A DNA stretch of 7,595 nucleotides from an uncultured Paracoccaceae bacterium (lineage in GTDB: Bacteria > Pseudomonadota > Alphaproteobacteria > Rhodobacterales > Rhodobacteraceae), in assembly GCA_937132145.1 (NCBI GenBank), contig CAKZNY010000093.1, forward strand, positions 1 through 7,595, written 5' to 3'. This document shows, piece by piece, positions 6,319 through 7,595 of the stretch. Within the stretch, counting starts at the first letter, position 1, and each line of letters opens with the position of its first letter. The notes beneath the pieces are model-generated. The model was not told the DNA's origin. It saw only the letters and a list, made by a program, of their open reading frames with translations, and did not search any database. The translations under genes and the position numbers were made by a program.

Positions 6319-7005
6319 CTAGCTGGAATGAGACGCCCATTCACACCGATCGAAATCGGCGTATTTCACCATGCCCTCGGTATTGCCTGCGGTGATAAGG
6401 CGCGAGCAGCCTTCGGCGTGTTCGGGGGTTTCAAATACACTCACGAATCCGTTTTGCGGAGCATCGGATTCGGTAGTGCAGAGGGTCTCGCCGGGCGCGA
6501 GTTCTTGAACTTTGCGGCCCGCATCGCCTGCATCAACCGCAAAAACATGGGTTAGCTGGGATTGGTTTGTGACGCAAAATCCGTTGACGGGGGCGGCCAT
6601 CGCCATCTGGAAACTCGACAGATAGGCGATCACGTCGCGGCGGTCCTGCTCGTCTTTCAGGCGGAACTTCATCTTGGCTTTGGCCTTCGGGTCGTCCAGA
6701 AACGCCCGCAGAAAATCTTTCGGGTTGAACAGGTAGTTGAAAATATTCTCGCTATTCCAAACCAGACCCGCCGCGCCCGCCGCTCGCATGGATTTCCCAT
6801 AGCTATATCCCTCAAAGGTGCCCGCTGTACGCCCGATCACATCGGTAAGTACCGGCCCAGCCTTGTTCTTCGCCCCTTCACCAACCTGGTGGCACGCGGT
6901 GCATTTGCGGAATATCTTCTCGCCAGCCGCCGCGTCTTGCGCCTGCACAGGGGCCGCTGCAAAAATGGCTAGGGATACGAAAGCGGCAATGTGGAAACGG
7001 CGCAT
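6319..7005 (-). CDS. Periplasmic class I cytochrome c with an extra four-cysteine C-terminal domain
   Basis: A 228-residue secreted protein. Residues 1-22 form a signal peptide (MRRF, hydrophobic core, VQAQ near the cleavage site). The cytochrome domain (about 23-133) resembles the c2/c550 type: heme is attached at CTACH (35-39), H39 is the proximal ligand, GP at 50-51 follows, and M112 in KAKMKFRL is the expected sixth ligand, with a final helix RRDVIAYLSSF (122-132). Such proteins carry electrons one at a time in the periplasm. Residues 134-228 are additional and carry C144, C176, C200 and C221, possibly two disulfides; I do not recognise this domain. The frame is open 49 codons further upstream, but the ATG at 7003-7005 has a strong GGAGG (complement of 7013-7017) and begins the signal peptide, so I chose it. 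It diverges from the P460-like gene, which suggests, without proving, that the two work together. Confidence 0.92.
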   Translation of the reverse strand: MRRFHIAAFVSLAIFAAAPVQAQDAAAGEKIFRKCTACHQVGEGAKNKAGPVLTDVIGRTAGTFEGYSYGKSMRAAGAAGLVWNSENIFNYLFNPKDFLRAFLDDPKAKAKMKFRLKDEQDRRDVIAYLSSFQMAMAAPVNGFCVTNQSQLTHVFAVDAGDAGRKVQELAPGETLCTTESDAPQNGFVSVFETPEHAEGCSRLITAGNTEGMVKYADFDRCEWASHSS

Positions 7006-7189
7006 GACGGAACCTCCGGTAATGAATTTGATGGGTAGTTTGCACATTTGCTGGCCATCTTGAAATACACCTCTGTTCACGATTTCATCACGCCTGCTCA
7101 CAGGTTTTGTGACACGCCGTGTTCTACAGTTTACCTCAAGTTGTAATTTCATCGGCTAGGATAGGGCCACAAATCTAACGGAGGACATG
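7006..7189. promoter_or_regulatory. Divergent intergenic region of the cytochrome c and P460-like genes
   Basis: The largest gap in the window (184 bases) holds the promoters of both genes. GGAGG on the minus strand (complement of 7013-7017) serves the cytochrome and GGAGG on the plus strand (7180-7184) serves the P460-like gene. I could not assign -35/-10 pairs with confidence on either strand; TTGTAA (7141-7146) has no good -10 at the proper spacing. Confidence 0.4.
7098..7122. promoter_or_regulatory. Two adjacent dyads, possible operator
   Basis: TCACA (7098-7102) and TGTGA (7108-7112) form an inverted repeat with a five-base spacer. It runs straight into a second palindrome, ACACG-C-CGTGT (7112-7122). 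Two dyads side by side in the middle of a divergent promoter region are a reasonable place for a regulator to control both flanking genes. The arms are short, so chance is possible. Confidence 0.3.
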
Positions 7190-7595
7190 ATGAATAAATT
7201 TATTGCAGGAATTGCGTTGGCCGGTTCGATAACCATGACGACCGCAATCGCGCAGGATATGATGCCATTTGGCAACGACGAAGATGTTGAGTATGCGGCT
7301 CTGCTTTGGGATGTGATGACTGCATCCAATCTGGCTGGGGAGAATTCGATCCAGACTTACCCGTACGAGGGCATTGCGCCACACGGGATGATGTTGCAGA
7401 CGTTTTACACCACGGGCACGATTAATGGCCACACAGGTGATCTGATCGTCAAGCGCAACTACGGCCCTGAAGGCGTGACCGAGGACGAGGTTCTGATGAA
7501 CCCTGGTAAGCACCTCGGCGCGATCACCGTGATGTTCCGCCGCGAGGCAGGGTACGACGATGACAATCAGGACTGGTTCTGGGCGAAATTCCTGC
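7190..7595 (+). CDS. Secreted cytochrome P460 family-like protein, N-terminal part, cut by right window edge
   Basis: The first 135 codons of a gene that runs off the right edge. Residues 1 to about 22 form a signal peptide (MNKF, hydrophobic core, AIAQ), so the product is periplasmic. The rest has features I associate with the cytochrome P460 family: APHGMMLQTFYT (63-74), LIVKRNYGPEG (85-95) and, most telling, a TVMFRREAGYDDDNQDWFWA run (113-132) that resembles the family's TVM-x-K-x2-GY...DWFWxKY block. In that family the c-type heme is attached at a CxxCH near the C-terminus, which would lie beyond the window, so heme binding is not shown here. Known P460 proteins oxidise hydroxylamine or bind nitric oxide; the substrate of this one is unknown. 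Two ATGs follow each other (7187 and 7190); the second has the better five-base spacing from GGAGG. It diverges from the cytochrome c gene. Confidence 0.65.
   Translation, partial: MNKFIAGIALAGSITMTTAIAQDMMPFGNDEDVEYAALLWDVMTASNLAGENSIQTYPYEGIAPHGMMLQTFYTTGTINGHTGDLIVKRNYGPEGVTEDEVLMNPGKHLGAITVMFRREAGYDDDNQDWFWAKFL

Noticed and set aside
7006..7152. 49-codon N-terminal extension of the cytochrome c
   Set aside because: It would place the signal peptide inside the protein; the ATG at 7005 has a strong GGAGG and starts the signal peptide.
7175..7513. 112-codon minus-strand frame opposite the P460-like gene
   Set aside because: The plus strand has a ribosome binding site, signal peptide and family-like motifs; the minus frame has none.

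Overview
The window looks like an ordinary chromosomal segment of an alphaproteobacterium, most likely a marine member of the Rhodobacterales (Roseobacter group). This rests on moderately high GC, alphaproteobacterial-looking protein sequences, a GATCCCGCA-type intergenic palindrome of the kind common in that order, and a ferredoxin-ASKHA corrinoid reactivase gene without an obvious methyltransferase beside it. The placement is by protein resemblance only; there is no rRNA or other phylogenetic marker here except tyrS. I see no mobile element, CRISPR array, tRNA, rRNA or prophage gene.

Layout, left to right. A medium-chain dehydrogenase/reductase gene (minus strand, cut by the left edge) diverges from a secreted DUF3179 protein gene (plus). 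A perfect-stem hairpin lies in the gap between that gene and convergent tyrS (minus). tyrS diverges from a small six-helix membrane protein of the DUF2238/YjdF type (plus, TTG start), which runs tail to tail, 3 bases apart, into an endonuclease/exonuclease/phosphatase (EEP) gene (minus, GTG start). Upstream of it on the same strand is a large ferredoxin-ASKHA protein gene of the RACo/RamA type, predicted to re-reduce inactive Co(II) cobalamin enzymes. Upstream of that, again on the minus strand, is a periplasmic class I cytochrome c with an extra four-cysteine C-terminal domain. This diverges from a secreted protein resembling the cytochrome P460 family (plus), cut by the right edge.

Gene-dense throughout: the longest gap between genes is about 184 bases (between the cytochrome c and P460-like genes). 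The minus-strand set cytochrome c, reactivase, EEP nuclease could be partly co-transcribed, but gaps of 91 and 58 bases and a good internal promoter before the EEP gene argue for separate control.

Most worth a second look: (a) the head-to-head cytochrome c / P460-like pair, a possible periplasmic oxidase and its electron acceptor, with the cytochrome carrying an unexplained cysteine-rich domain; (b) leader hairpins that would bury the ribosome binding site of both the reactivase and the EEP gene; (c) the lone corrinoid reactivase, whose client methyltransferase is not in the window. I do not see a clearly new multi-gene system; most genes are recognisable housekeeping or conserved accessory genes.
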